Shown in pieces: positions 26,062 to 34,974 of a stretch of DNA of 49,319 nucleotides. Positions within the stretch are counted from its first letter, which is position 1, and every line of letters begins with the position of its first letter. The stretch is from contig JAFIEG010000028.1 in NCBI GenBank assembly GCA_020832665.1, positions 1 to 49,319 on the forward strand, written 5' to 3'. The stretch comes from Pararhodobacter sp. Lineage in GTDB: Bacteria > Pseudomonadota > Alphaproteobacteria > Rhodobacterales > Rhodobacteraceae. The notes under the pieces are model-generated. The model had not been told where the DNA came from. It ran no database searches and saw nothing but the letters and a program-made list of their open reading frames with translations. The position numbers were made by a program, and so were the translations under genes.

Positions 26062-27468
26062 ATGACCGAGCAACGCCCAGCCCCGTCACCGCAGGCAAAC
26101 GGCGCCACCGACCGGCCCGACCAGACCGGGGCCCGCCCGGAAGCAATTGATAACGCCCCGATGGCCAGAGACGCCACGCGCTGGAATGTCCGCCGCCCCG
26201 TGCTCAGCGGGCTGGCGGCAACCGCCATCCTGCTCATCGGCGCCGGTGGCTGGGCAGCCTCGGCCCGGCTGCAGGGCGCGGTGGTGGCGCCGGGCCAGAT
26301 TGCGGTGCAGCACGACCGGCAGGTGGTCCAGCACCAGGAGGGCGGGATGGTGGCCGCGATCCTGGTCGGCGAGGGCGAGTTGGTCTCGGCCGGGCAGCCT
26401 CTGTTGCGGCTCGATGACGCGCTGGCCACCAGCGAGCTGGCCATCGTCGAGTCGCAGTATCTGGAAACCCTCGCCCGTCTCGGCCGCCTCGCCGCCGAGC
26501 GCGAGGGCGCCGACAGCATCAGCTTTCCCGCACCGCTGCAGGCGGCGCTCGATGCCGGCAACCAGAGCGCGCGCGATATCGCCGATGGGCAGGCGCGCCT
26601 GCTCGACGCCCGCCGCGACACCCTTGCCCAGCAGCTTGCCCAGATCGAGCGCCAGCAGGCGCAGGGGCGCGCGCAGATCGACGGGCTTGGCGCGCAGGTG
26701 CGGGCGGCGCGCGCCGAGGCGGCGCTGATCGCCACCGAGCTGGCGACGCAGGAAAACCTGCTCGCGCGCGGGCTCACCCAGGCGACGCGCGTCGCGGCGC
26801 TGCAACGCGAGGCGGCGCGACTTGAGGGCATGCAGGGCGCGCTTGCCGCCGAGACCGCGCAGCTTGAAAGCCGGCTGGGCGAGCTGGCATTGCAGGCGCT
26901 GACCCTGCATGCGCTCCACCGCGCCGAGGCCGAGGCCGAGATGCGCGATGCAGGCATCCGCGCGCTGGAATTGGCCGAGCGCCGCAGTGCGCTGAGCGCG
27001 CGCATCGAGCGGCTGACCCTGCGCGCGCCGATCGGTGGCCGGGTTCACGGCATGAGCGTGACCACCACCGGCGGCGTGCTGCGCCCGGCGCAGCCGGCGA
27101 TGGAGATCGTGCCACAGGACCGGCCGCTGGTGATTGCCGCGCGCATCCGCCCCGAGGATATCCAGTCGGTGCATCCGGGCCAGCAGGCGGGGGTGCAGAT
27201 CGTCGCACCGGGGCTGCGCGATGCCGGCCCGCTACGCGGCACCATCACCAGCGTTTCGGCCGATACCTTTCAGGACGAACGCACCGGCCTGCGCCATTTC
27301 CGCGCCGAAATCCGGCTCGGCGAAGCCGCCGCGCAGCGCTTCGCCGAGCGCCCGCTTATGCCGGGCATGGCTGCCGAGGTGTTCATCGAGACCGGCGCGC
27401 GCAGCGCGCTCGATTATCTGACGGCGCCGCTGTTCGATCAACTGCGCCGCGCCTGGCGCGAGCCTTGA
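26062..27468 (+). CDS. Type I secretion membrane fusion protein (HlyD family)
   Basis: Periplasmic adaptor that joins the ABC exporter to TolC. The 468-residue protein has a cytoplasmic tail of about 45 residues, one membrane helix (VLSGLAATAILLIGAGGWAA), the first half of the biotinyl-lipoyl hairpin (VVQHQEGGMVAAILVGEGELV), a long coiled coil (about 130-310, with AQLAQIERQQAQGRAQIDGL), the second lipoyl half (LRAPIGGRVHGMSVTTTGGV) and the C-terminal HlyD beta domain (MPGMAAEVFIETGARSALDYL). It starts right after the ATPase gene. Co-transcription and joint export of RTX proteins, perhaps the one at 7298, is the likely role. Confidence 0.92.
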   Translation: MTEQRPAPSPQANGATDRPDQTGARPEAIDNAPMARDATRWNVRRPVLSGLAATAILLIGAGGWAASARLQGAVVAPGQIAVQHDRQVVQHQEGGMVAAILVGEGELVSAGQPLLRLDDALATSELAIVESQYLETLARLGRLAAEREGADSISFPAPLQAALDAGNQSARDIADGQARLLDARRDTLAQQLAQIERQQAQGRAQIDGLGAQVRAARAEAALIATELATQENLLARGLTQATRVAALQREAARLEGMQGALAAETAQLESRLGELALQALTLHALHRAEAEAEMRDAGIRALELAERRSALSARIERLTLRAPIGGRVHGMSVTTTGGVLRPAQPAMEIVPQDRPLVIAARIRPEDIQSVHPGQQAGVQIVAPGLRDAGPLRGTITSVSADTFQDERTGLRHFRAEIRLGEAAAQRFAERPLMPGMAAEVFIETGARSALDYLTAPLFDQLRRAWREP

Positions 27469-27525
27469 TGCCGGCCCGGACTGGCCGCATCGGTTGCAGG
27501 CGGGCAGCGACCGGCAAACCGCGCA

Positions 27526-27550
27526 GTAGGGTGGGTAATCTGCCCACCTT
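27526..27550. repeat. Interspersed palindrome, copy 3
   Basis: GTAGG then GTGGGTA and TGCCCAC arms around ATC, a near match to the palindrome at 11560-11583 with one arm mismatch. It follows the end of the secretion operon by about 60 bases and precedes the RidA gene in the same direction, so it could end the secretion transcript. Confidence 0.6.
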
Positions 27551-27671
27551 CCACAGTGAAAGTCTGGGGTTGATACCCAATCGCCGGGTCGGCGCGCGCG
27601 CGCAACAGGGGCTTTTCGCCCGCGCCGGGCTGTGATTGAGTGCGTGCAGGAACCAGCCAGGAGTTGCGCCA

Positions 27672-28136
27672 ATGACCCACCCCATCGATGCCCGCCTTGC
27701 CGAACTGGGCCTGACCCTGCCCGACGCGCCTGCACCGGCGGCGAATTATGTGCCCTATGTCGTCACCGGAAAGACGGTCTATGTCTCGGGGCAGATCAGC
27801 CAGGGCGCCGACGGGCTGATCACCGGCCGGCTGGGCGACACGATGAGCACCGAGGAAGGCGCCGCCGCCGCGCGCAGCTGCGCGCTGGCCTTGCTGGCGC
27901 AGGCGCGGGCGGCTTGCGGCGGCGACTGGTCGCGCTTTGCCCGCGTGGTCAAGCTGACCGGCTTCGTCAATTCCGCGCCCGCCTTCACCGATCAGCCCAA
28001 GGTGGTCAACGGTGCCTCGGACCTGCTGGTCGAGGTGCTGGGCGATGCCGGCCGCCATGCGCGCTCGGCGGTCGGCGTGGCGGCGCTGCCGCTGGGCGTG
28101 GCGGTCGAGATCGAAGGCATCTTCGAGCTGAACTGA
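27672..28136 (+). CDS. RidA family protein (YjgF/YER057c/UK114)
   Basis: Cytoplasmic enamine/imine deaminase family; RidA removes reactive enamines made by pyridoxal-phosphate enzymes. The 154-residue form belongs to the longer YjgF-like group (length about 150). Conserved parts are VTGKTVYVSGQI near residue 37, RVVKLTGFVNS, and HARSAVGVAALPLGVAVEIEG, which contains the arginine that binds the substrate carboxylate. The ATG at 27672 follows AGGAG. It heads a plus-strand run with the phosphodiesterase gene 47 bases later. No ilvA or other obvious partner is nearby. Confidence 0.9.
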   Translation: MTHPIDARLAELGLTLPDAPAPAANYVPYVVTGKTVYVSGQISQGADGLITGRLGDTMSTEEGAAAARSCALALLAQARAACGGDWSRFARVVKLTGFVNSAPAFTDQPKVVNGASDLLVEVLGDAGRHARSAVGVAALPLGVAVEIEGIFELN

Positions 28137-28183
28137 GCACTGCCGCCCCGAACAACGCAAACCCACAGACGAGCCCCGCAAAG

Positions 28184-28969
28184 ATGCCACTCCGCCTGCC
28201 CGCCGCGTTCCTGCGCGCCCCCATCGCCCACCGCGCGCTGCATGACGGCGCCGACGGCAGGCCCGAAAACAGCCTGTCGGCCATTGCAGCGGCGGTCGAG
28301 GCCGGCTTCGGCATCGAGATCGATCTGCAGCTATCCTTTGATGGCGAGGCGATGGTGTTCCATGACGACACGCTGGAGCGCATGACCGGCCAGCCCGGGC
28401 GCACCGATGCGCAGCCCGCGGCGGCGCTGGCGGCGCTGGCACTGCAAGGCGGGCGTGGCGAGGGCATCCCGACGCTGGCACAGACGCTGGCGGTAATCGC
28501 CGGCAAGGTGGCGCTGCTGATCGAGCTGAAGGACCAGAGCGGGCGGCTGGGCCCCGGCGACGGCCGGCTGGAAGCGGCCACCGCGCGCGCCCTGCAAGGC
28601 TATGAAGGGCCGGTGGCGGTGATGTCGTTCAACCCCGAGGTGGTGGCGCGCATGGCCGAACTGGCCCCTGACGTGCCGCGCGGGCTGACCAGTTACGCCT
28701 TCCCGCGCGAGGATTTCCCGCAAGCGGCAGACAACCCGGCGCTGGAGGCTCATCGCGCGCGGCTGGCCGCAATCACCGATTACGACCGCGCCGGCGCCAG
28801 CTTCGTCTCGCATCACTGGCGCGATCTGGACAATCCGCGCCTGGGCGAGCTGCGCGCGCAGGGTGCGCCGATCCTGTGCTGGACCATCCGCAGCGCCGAG
28901 GAAGAGCGTCAGGCACGCCGCGTGGCCGACAACATCACCTTCGAGGGCTATCTGCCCGCAACCGGCTAA
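28184..28969 (+). CDS. Glycerophosphodiester phosphodiesterase family protein
   Basis: TIM-barrel enzyme that splits glycerophosphodiesters into an alcohol and glycerol 3-phosphate. The 261-residue product carries the active-site series AHRALHDG...PENSLSAI (about 15-32), GIEIDLQLSFDGEAMVFHDD with the metal-binding Glu, Asp and His, IELKDQSG for the third acidic residue, and a late GAPILCWTI. No signal peptide, so it acts in the cytoplasm. It follows the RidA gene in the same direction and probably shares its transcript. The frame is open further upstream, but the start at 28184 fits the family. Confidence 0.9.
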   Translation: MPLRLPAAFLRAPIAHRALHDGADGRPENSLSAIAAAVEAGFGIEIDLQLSFDGEAMVFHDDTLERMTGQPGRTDAQPAAALAALALQGGRGEGIPTLAQTLAVIAGKVALLIELKDQSGRLGPGDGRLEAATARALQGYEGPVAVMSFNPEVVARMAELAPDVPRGLTSYAFPREDFPQAADNPALEAHRARLAAITDYDRAGASFVSHHWRDLDNPRLGELRAQGAPILCWTIRSAEEERQARRVADNITFEGYLPATG

Positions 28970-29030
28970 GCGACGCGCGCATGGCCTTCCATCCCTTGAC
29001 AGCGCAAGCCGCGCACCCAGTTCCTTTTCC

Positions 29031-30230
29031 ATGATGCGCAAGAGGCCGGAAGTGGAAATCGAGCTCGTTGATTCCATCTGCGATATCGCGCCCGATGAAT
29101 GGGACGCGCTCGCCGGCATGGCGGGTGCGGCGGGTGCGGCGCGGCCCAACCCCTTCGTCACGCATCGCTTTCTGGCGGCGCTCGAGCGCTCGGGCTCGGT
29201 CGGCCCCGGCACCGGCTGGGAGCCCAAGCACATGCTCGCGCGCGAGGGCGGGCTTCCGGTGGCGGCGATGCCGCTCTATGCGAAGGGCCACAGCCAGGGC
29301 GAATACATCTTCGATCACGCCTTTGCCGATGCCTGGCGCCGCGCCGGCGGGCACTATTACCCCAAGTTGCAGGCGGCCGTGCCCTTCACCCCGGCCACCG
29401 GCCCGCGCCTGCTGGGCGAACACCGCTACCACCCCGCGCTGTTTGAGGCGCTGTGCCGTGTCACCGCGCAGAACGGGCTTTCCTCGGCACATGTCACCTT
29501 TTGCACCGAGGACGAGGCGCGCGCGGGCTCCGAGGCCGGCTTTCTGCGCCGGGTGACGCAGCAGTTTCACTGGAAGGATGCCGGCTTTGGCGATTTCGCC
29601 GGTTTTCTGGCCTCGCTTTCCTCGCGCAAGCGCAAGGCCATCCGCAAGGAGCGCGCCACCGCGCAAGCCTTCGGCGGCACCATCCGCGCGCTCACCGGCG
29701 ATCAGATCGAGGCGCATCACTGGGATGCCTTCTGGGTCTTCTACCAGGACACCGGCGCGCGCAAATGGGGCCGGCCCTATCTGACCCGCGCCTTCTTCGA
29801 GCAATGCCACGCCCATATGCGCGACGATATCGTGCTGGTTCTGGCCGAGCGGGGCGGGCGGGCGGTGGCCGGCGCGCTGAACTTCATCGGTGCCGACACG
29901 CTGTTCGGCCGCTACTGGGGCTGCATCGAGGATCACCCCTGCCTGCATTTCGAGCTGTGCTATTACCAGGCCATCGACTGGGCGCTGGCCAACGGCCTGA
30001 AACGCGTCGAGGCCGGTGCGCAGGGCGAGCACAAACTGGCGCGCGGCTACATGCCCGTTCCGGTGCATTCTCTGCATTGGTTTGCCGATGCGCGTTTTGC
30101 CCGCGCTGTGGCCGATTACCTGCGCGCCGAGGGCGCGGCGATGCATGAAGAAATGCAATTGCTGCAAGACTTCGCGCCCTTTCGAAAGGGCGAGCCCCCG
30201 ACCAGACAGGAGAAACGAAATGCCATCTGA
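29031..30230 (+). CDS. FemAB/GNAT-like protein (COG3146 family)
   Basis: A 399-residue member of the family annotated as peptidoglycan biosynthesis protein or GNAT N-acetyltransferase (PF04339). Typical stretches are [56 protein letters not shown] and [35 protein letters not shown]. The fold is FemX-like, but substrate and reaction are unknown. Paired Met codons at 29031 and 29034 make the exact start uncertain; 29031 is used. Its last 11 bases overlap the start of phhB, so the two genes are co-translated. A TTGACA at 28996 upstream has no convincing -10 box. Confidence 0.82.
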   Translation: MMRKRPEVEIELVDSICDIAPDEWDALAGMAGAAGAARPNPFVTHRFLAALERSGSVGPGTGWEPKHMLAREGGLPVAAMPLYAKGHSQGEYIFDHAFADAWRRAGGHYYPKLQAAVPFTPATGPRLLGEHRYHPALFEALCRVTAQNGLSSAHVTFCTEDEARAGSEAGFLRRVTQQFHWKDAGFGDFAGFLASLSSRKRKAIRKERATAQAFGGTIRALTGDQIEAHHWDAFWVFYQDTGARKWGRPYLTRAFFEQCHAHMRDDIVLVLAERGGRAVAGALNFIGADTLFGRYWGCIEDHPCLHFELCYYQAIDWALANGLKRVEAGAQGEHKLARGYMPVPVHSLHWFADARFARAVADYLRAEGAAMHEEMQLLQDFAPFRKGEPPTRQEKRNAI

Positions 30231-30519
30231 AAAGCTGAGCGCGGATGCGCGCACCCATGCGCTGGTGGACTTGCTTGCCCATGGTTGGCAACATGATGAC
30301 CAGCGCGACGCGATCTCGAAGCGCTACAAGTTCGCCGATTTCAACACCGCCTTCGGCTTCATGGCACGCGTTGCACTGGTGGCTGAAAAGATGGACCACC
30401 ACCCGGAATGGGCGAATGTCTACAACCGCGTGGATGTGACCTTGACCACCCATGACGCCGGCGGGCTGACCGAGCTGGACGTGAAACTGGCCCAGAAGAT
30501 GGACGTGCTGGCGGGGTAG
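30220..30519 (+). CDS. phhB: 4a-hydroxytetrahydrobiopterin dehydratase
   Basis: Pterin-4a-carbinolamine dehydratase, which regenerates the pterin cofactor after phenylalanine hydroxylase and also acts in other pterin pathways. The 99-residue protein has the family length and the active-site motif [23 protein letters not shown] with three histidines (the last belongs to TTHD). A start ATG at 30220 overlaps the FemAB-like gene by 11 bases; AGGAG precedes it. No phenylalanine hydroxylase gene is in the window, so in this organism it may serve molybdopterin or folate pterins instead. A strong hairpin follows at 30576. Confidence 0.92.
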   Translation: MPSEKLSADARTHALVDLLAHGWQHDDQRDAISKRYKFADFNTAFGFMARVALVAEKMDHHPEWANVYNRVDVTLTTHDAGGLTELDVKLAQKMDVLAG

Positions 30520-30575
30520 TCGCCCGCGCCGTCACGCCGCGCTCTCAAGCTTCAGCGGCGGTGAACACGCGTGTG

Positions 30576-30599
30576 GAACGGGCCTTCAAAGGCCCGTTC
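30576..30599. terminator. Hairpin terminator between phhB and peroxiredoxin
   Basis: Perfect 11-base arms GAACGGGCCTT (30576-30586) and AAGGCCCGTTC (30589-30599); in practice about 10 bp with a 4-nt loop. It lies between the convergent genes phhB and the peroxiredoxin. Only a short pyrimidine stretch (TTCTC) follows, so it may be a weak or Rho-assisted terminator. Confidence 0.65.
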
Positions 30600-30675
30600 T
30601 CATGCCCGGCGCGATGCGTTTCCGGTGCACGCCGTCAGCCGTGTTTTCCGCGTGACGATCTAGGCCGCAGCGGGC

Positions 30676-31188
30676 TCAGGCCGCGTTTTCGCCGCTGCCT
30701 TCGAGTGTGTCCAGCATCGCCTCGCCGCCCGACATCTCGCAGGTGCCGCGCGCGGTCTCGAGGTTGAACACCTTCACCACGCCATCCTCGGCCAGCATCG
30801 CATAGCGCTTCGAGCGGCCGATCAGCCCGACGGCGGGGATATCGAACTGCATGCCCAGTGCCCGGGTAAAGGAACCGTCCGCATCGGCCAGCATGGTGAT
30901 GCCGGCCTTGTCGGCGCCGGTGGCCTCGGCCCAGGCCTTCATGACGAAGGGATCATTGACCGAAATGCAGATGATTTCATCGACGCCACGCGCCTTGAGC
31001 GCATCATGGGTTCGAATGAAGCTGGGCACATGCGCCATGTGGCAGGTCGCGCTGAAGGCCCCAGGCACGGCGAAGATCACCACCTTGCGCCCCGCCGTGA
31101 GCCCCGAGATGCTCAGCTGTTCGGGCCCGTTCTCGCCCATTCGAACCAGCGTGGCCTCGGGCAGCCTGTTTCCTACCGTAATCGTCAT
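30676..31188 (-). CDS. Peroxiredoxin (Prx5/AhpE-like, redoxin family)
   Basis: Thiol peroxidase of 170 residues that reduces hydrogen or organic peroxides in the cytoplasm, usually recycled by glutathione/glutaredoxin. It has the Prx5-type sequence FAVPGAFSATCHMAHVPSFI with the peroxidatic Cys, ISVNDPFVMKAWAEATGA, and a C-terminal Cys (TARGTCEMS) that could act as the resolving residue. The ATG at 31188 follows GGGAGAG; the frame is open to 31341 by chance. It is divergent from the ferredoxin reductase gene over about 98 bases, which contain a TATATC block. Confidence 0.93.
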   Translation of the reverse strand: MTITVGNRLPEATLVRMGENGPEQLSISGLTAGRKVVIFAVPGAFSATCHMAHVPSFIRTHDALKARGVDEIICISVNDPFVMKAWAEATGADKAGITMLADADGSFTRALGMQFDIPAVGLIGRSKRYAMLAEDGVVKVFNLETARGTCEMSGGEAMLDTLEGSGENAA

Positions 31189-31286
31189 ATGCGTCTCTCC
31201 CTCTTTTCCATGCGCTTTGGCGGATATAGGCTGCCCCGCGCACAGCACCAGTGAAAAAGGTGCAGGAATGCGATTTAGGGGGCGAT

Positions 31287-32489
31287 ATGAGCGGGATCGT
31301 GGTGATCGGGGCGGGGCAGGCCGGGGCCTCGCTGGTGGCAAAACTGCGTGTGCAGGGCTTTGACGGCAAGCTGACGCTGATTGGCGACGAAAATGTGCCG
31401 CCCTATCAGCGCCCGCCGCTGTCGAAGAAGTATCTGCTGGGCGAACTGGCGCTTGAACGACTCTTCCTGCGCCCCGAGAGCTTCTATGCCGAGCATGGCA
31501 TCGAACTACTTCTGGGCAAGCCCGTCAGGGCTATCGACGCCGCCGCGCGGCAAGTGATGCTGGGCGACGAGGTGCTGGGCTACGACCAACTGGCGCTGAC
31601 CACGGGCGCCGAACCGCGCATGTTGCCCGCTTCCATGGGCGGCGATCTGGTCGGGGTCTATCCGGTGCGCCGGCTGGCCGATATCGATGCCATGGCGCCC
31701 GAATTCGCCCCCGGCCGGCGCGTGCTGGTTGTCGGTGGGGGCTATATCGGGCTGGAAGCGGCGGCGGTGGCGCGCCAGCGCGGGCTTGAGGTAACACTGA
31801 TCGAGGCCGCGCCGCGCATCCTGCAGCGGGTGGCGGCACCCGAGACCTCGGATTACATGCGCGCGCTGCATGAGGGCCACGGGGTGAAGATCATCGAAGG
31901 CGCGGCGCTGGCGCGGCTCACCGGCGCGGGGCGGGTAGATGGCGCCGAACTGGCCGATGGCAGGCAGATCGCGGCCGATTTCGCGATCATTGGCATCGGC
32001 ATCACCCCGGCCTCGGCGCTGGCCCAGGCCGGCGGGCTGACGCTGGACAATGGCATTGCGGTGGATGCCTTCGGGCGCAGCAGCGATCCGCATGTCTGGG
32101 CGGCGGGCGATTGCGCCTCGTTTCCCTGGCGCGGTGCGCGCATCCGGCTGGAAAGCGTGCAGAACGCCATCGACCAGGCCGAGGCGGTGGCAGAAAACAT
32201 GCTGGGCGCCGAGAAACCCTATGACCCGCTGCCCTGGTTCTGGTCTGATCAATATGATCTGAAACTGCAGATCGCCGGGCTGAACACGGGCCATGACCGG
32301 ATCATCACCCGCAAGACGGGCGCAGCCTGCAGCCATTGGTATTTCGCCGGCGAGCGCTTTCTGGCGGTCGATGCGATGAACGACCCGCGCGCCTTCATGC
32401 TGGGCAAGCGCCTTCTGGAGGCCGGGCGCAGCCCCGACCCGGCGGCGCTGGCCGACCCGGAAACCGATCTCAAGTCGCTGCTGCGCTGA
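31287..32489 (+). CDS. FAD-dependent ferredoxin/rubredoxin reductase
   Basis: NAD(P)H-dependent flavoprotein (400 residues) of the group that passes electrons to a [2Fe-2S] ferredoxin for P450 or dioxygenase systems (putidaredoxin/rhodocoxin reductase type). FAD motif IVVIGAGQAGASLVAKLR (about 4-21), YQRPPLSKKYLLGE, NAD motif VLVVGGGYIGLEAAAVA (about 148-164), a second flavin motif HVWAAGDCASFPW and the C-terminal reductase domain (DPLPWFWSDQYDLKLQIAGL). The ATG at 31287 has AGGGGG upstream. No ferredoxin, P450 or oxygenase gene lies beside it, so its partner is unknown. rsmD starts 4 bases after the stop. Confidence 0.9.
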   Translation: MSGIVVIGAGQAGASLVAKLRVQGFDGKLTLIGDENVPPYQRPPLSKKYLLGELALERLFLRPESFYAEHGIELLLGKPVRAIDAAARQVMLGDEVLGYDQLALTTGAEPRMLPASMGGDLVGVYPVRRLADIDAMAPEFAPGRRVLVVGGGYIGLEAAAVARQRGLEVTLIEAAPRILQRVAAPETSDYMRALHEGHGVKIIEGAALARLTGAGRVDGAELADGRQIAADFAIIGIGITPASALAQAGGLTLDNGIAVDAFGRSSDPHVWAAGDCASFPWRGARIRLESVQNAIDQAEAVAENMLGAEKPYDPLPWFWSDQYDLKLQIAGLNTGHDRIITRKTGAACSHWYFAGERFLAVDAMNDPRAFMLGKRLLEAGRSPDPAALADPETDLKSLLR

Positions 32490-32493
32490 ACTG

Positions 32494-33054
32494 ATGCGCA
32501 TTGTAGGCGGCACCCATCGCGGCCTGAAACTGGCCGAGCCCGGCGCGGGCGACCCGGCGGCGCATCTGCGCCCTACCCCCGACCGGGTGCGCGAGGCGCT
32601 GTTCAACATGCTCACCCAGGGCCGCTGGGGCGATCTGGTGAGCGGAGCGCGGGTGCTGGACCTGTTCGCCGGCACCGGCGCGCTGGGGCTCGAGGCGCTC
32701 TCGCGCGGGGCTGCGCAGGTGGTGTTCGTCGAGGATGGCGCGGCGGGGCGAGCGCTGATTCGCGCCAATATCGAGAAGATGCGTGCCATGGGCACCACAA
32801 GGCTTTTTCGGCGCGATGCCACGCGGCTGGGCGAGAATCGCGGGCCGGGCTTTTCGCTGGTGTTCATGGACCCGCCCTATGGGCAGGGGCTGGGCGAAGC
32901 GGCGCTGGCCTCGGCCCGCGCCGGCGGCTGGCTGGCCCCTGCCGCCACCATCATCTGGGAAGAGGCTGCCCCGCAACCCGCGCCCGAATGCTTTGCGATG
33001 CTCGAACAGCGCCGTTACGGCGGCAGTTGGCTGACGCTGCTGCGCTCGCCGTGA
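32494..33054 (+). CDS. rsmD: 16S rRNA (guanine(966)-N(2))-methyltransferase
   Basis: Methylates G966 of 16S rRNA in the assembled 30S subunit, using SAM. The 186-residue protein starts MRIVGGTHRGLKL, the family N-terminus, then RPTPDRVREALFN, SAM motif VLDLFAGTGALGLEALSRGA (about 52-71), VEDGAAGRALIRANIE and the catalytic DPPYGQGLGEAAL. Length is normal. It is probably co-transcribed with the reductase gene 4 bases upstream, with no obvious functional link. Confidence 0.95.
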   Translation: MRIVGGTHRGLKLAEPGAGDPAAHLRPTPDRVREALFNMLTQGRWGDLVSGARVLDLFAGTGALGLEALSRGAAQVVFVEDGAAGRALIRANIEKMRAMGTTRLFRRDATRLGENRGPGFSLVFMDPPYGQGLGEAALASARAGGWLAPAATIIWEEAAPQPAPECFAMLEQRRYGGSWLTLLRSP

Positions 33055-33175
33055 GGATGGTCTGGGCCGGGCCGATCGCTGCCTTGCACGAAACAGAGCG
33101 CAGCATTCTGGCCGGAACCGGCGGGAAAGCCAGCGCACGCGTGCACGCCGAGATCCCGGACAGCTCGGCCCGGGT

Positions 33176-34105
33176 TCAGCCTTCAGGTGCCAGGCCGGTG
33201 CCGGGATGCGCTGTTACAACATCCCATACCGTCTCGGTCAGCCATGACCAGATATCGTTGGATACACGCGGTGGTGCCGGCAGTCCCCTCGGGTCGCGCG
33301 CATAGATCACCGCAAAATGGGTCAGCGATACGGCATGCGCGCCCAGCGTATCGGGGTGGATGTCATCGATGAAGAACGCGTCAATATCGTCCACCCCCGC
33401 CGGCGCCCGCCCCTCGGCAATCGCATCATGGATCGCCGCCATCACCAGCGTTGCCGGTATCATGCGCATCGGCGGGGCATCTTCGGGCCGGTTGGCATTG
33501 ACATGGGCCATGATCTCTTCCCACCAGCCGAATTCGCGGCTCAGCCGCTCGCGCCAGGGCAGCGCGGCATCGGGATCGCTTTCTTGCGAAGGATCGACAT
33601 CGCGCGGCACCCAGCTGGCATAAAGCAGCACCTCGGCCCCCTGCCCCCCGGCGCCGTTTTGCCAGGCATGGCGCGCCCAGCGCAACGCCTCCTCATCGCT
33701 GTTGTGCCACGGCCGGGTGTTCGAAAGCGGCACCCGCTCGGTGATGACCAGCACATCGAAGCGCTCGATCTCCTCGCGTGCATCGACATGGGGCGCACGG
33801 TTGTTCCAGCGCCAGTCGAGCGGGCTGCCGGGAATCGTCGAAAGCGTGATCGCCCCTGCCGGCCCGCCCGCGGCGCGCACCATCCAGCCCAGCGGCTCGG
33901 CCAGACGGTCGGTCAGGCTGTGGCCCGACATCACCACTTGCCGGTCGAGCGGACGAGGCTCGACCGGTTCAACCGCCGTTCCACCGGCGCGCGCCGCCAT
34001 TCCTTTTCCGGCCGCCAACCACTCTGCCCCGAACAGGGCGATGGGCAGCGCCAGGACAAGCCCCAGCCCGAAAATCAACACCTTGCGTCTTGCAAACCGG
34101 CTCAT
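33176..34105 (-). CDS. Exported SGNH-hydrolase-like protein
   Basis: A 309-residue protein with an uncleaved or cleaved N-terminal hydrophobic segment (KVLIFGLGLVLALPIALFGAE), so likely periplasmic or membrane-anchored. VVMSGHSLTDRLAEPLG near residue 60 resembles block I of SGNH hydrolases with GHSL in place of GDSL, and FFIDDIHPDTLGAHAVSLTHF near residue 265 resembles block V (D-x-x-H). Reading the family as SGNH is inference; substrate unknown. ATG 34105 follows a G-rich ribosome site. Divergent from the nitroreductase gene. Confidence 0.6.
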   Translation of the reverse strand: MSRFARRKVLIFGLGLVLALPIALFGAEWLAAGKGMAARAGGTAVEPVEPRPLDRQVVMSGHSLTDRLAEPLGWMVRAAGGPAGAITLSTIPGSPLDWRWNNRAPHVDAREEIERFDVLVITERVPLSNTRPWHNSDEEALRWARHAWQNGAGGQGAEVLLYASWVPRDVDPSQESDPDAALPWRERLSREFGWWEEIMAHVNANRPEDAPPMRMIPATLVMAAIHDAIAEGRAPAGVDDIDAFFIDDIHPDTLGAHAVSLTHFAVIYARDPRGLPAPPRVSNDIWSWLTETVWDVVTAHPGTGLAPEG

Positions 34106-34263
34106 CGCCTGCCCCCCCTGTCGCTGGCGCCATTCAAACAGACGCCACCGGGGTTGCGCAAGCCAGCCACCGCAAGCCAGCACCCGGTTTGCCCGCCCCA
34201 TTGCCCGGCGCCGCGATCCGGGGCATGTTGCGCCGCGCAAGAAACGACAGGCAGATCAACATC

Positions 34264-34926
34264 ATGGATTTCGATACCACCCTCGCCGCGCGCCGCTCGG
34301 TCCGCGGTTACCTGACACGCGAAGTTGACCCGGCGCTTATCCGCGAGGTCTTCGCGCTCGCCAGCCACGCGCCGTCCAACTGCAATGTGCAGCCATGGCA
34401 CACGCATGTCGTCTCGGGCGCCTCGCTGCGCCGGCTCGGCCAGGCGATGACGGCACGCGCGCAATCGGGCAGCGCCGCCGCGCCCGATATCGAAATGACC
34501 GGGCGCTATACCGGTGTCTGGCGCGAGCGACAGATCGGCTCGGCAAAGGCGCTCTACGGCGCCATGGGCATCGAACGCGACGATCTTGCCGGTCGCGCAG
34601 CCGCCTTTCTGCGCAATCTCGATGCCTTCGGCGCGCCCCATGCCGCCTTCATCTTCCTGCCCGAACCCTTCGGCCTGCGCGAGGCCGCCGATCTGGGCGG
34701 CTATGCGCAAACGCTGATGCTGGCCATGGCCAACCGCGGCATCGCCAGCTGCGCCCAGGGCGCGCTGTCGCTCTACCCCGAGATCGTACGCGAGCAACTT
34801 GGCCTGCAGCCGGGCCCGAAGCTGATCATGGGCATCGCCTTCGGTTATGAGGACCCCGAGCACCCGGCCAATGCCGCGCGCACCGACCGCGCCGCGCTGG
34901 ACGATCTGGTCACCTTCCACGCCTGA
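34264..34926 (+). CDS. Nitroreductase family FMN protein
   Basis: A 220-residue FMN oxidoreductase with NAD(P)H as electron donor. It starts MDFDTTLAARRSVRGYL, the FMN-binding arginine pair at the N-terminus, then ALASHAPSNCNVQPWHTHVV, and near the C-terminus GGYAQTLMLAMANRGIASCAQGAL and IMGIAFGYEDPEHPANAARTDRA. Dimer, cytoplasmic. Physiological substrate (nitroaromatic, quinone or enone) cannot be read. Convergent with the pca operon. A frame open upstream to 34090 is not supported by the family. Confidence 0.88.
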   Translation: MDFDTTLAARRSVRGYLTREVDPALIREVFALASHAPSNCNVQPWHTHVVSGASLRRLGQAMTARAQSGSAAAPDIEMTGRYTGVWRERQIGSAKALYGAMGIERDDLAGRAAAFLRNLDAFGAPHAAFIFLPEPFGLREAADLGGYAQTLMLAMANRGIASCAQGALSLYPEIVREQLGLQPGPKLIMGIAFGYEDPEHPANAARTDRAALDDLVTFHA

Positions 34927-34974
34927 GCGAAAAACCTGCTTGCCAGTGAACGGCTGCGCGCAGGCCGAGACCCC

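Noticed and set aside
28996-29024. TTGACA as a promoter for the FemAB-like gene
   Set aside because: No acceptable -10 box at 16-19 bases; the gene can be read from the upstream run.
28935-30254. 439-codon minus-strand open frame
   Set aside because: Antisense shadow of the FemAB-like gene.
34102-34920. 272-codon minus-strand open frame
   Set aside because: Antisense of the nitroreductase gene; composition of a shadow.
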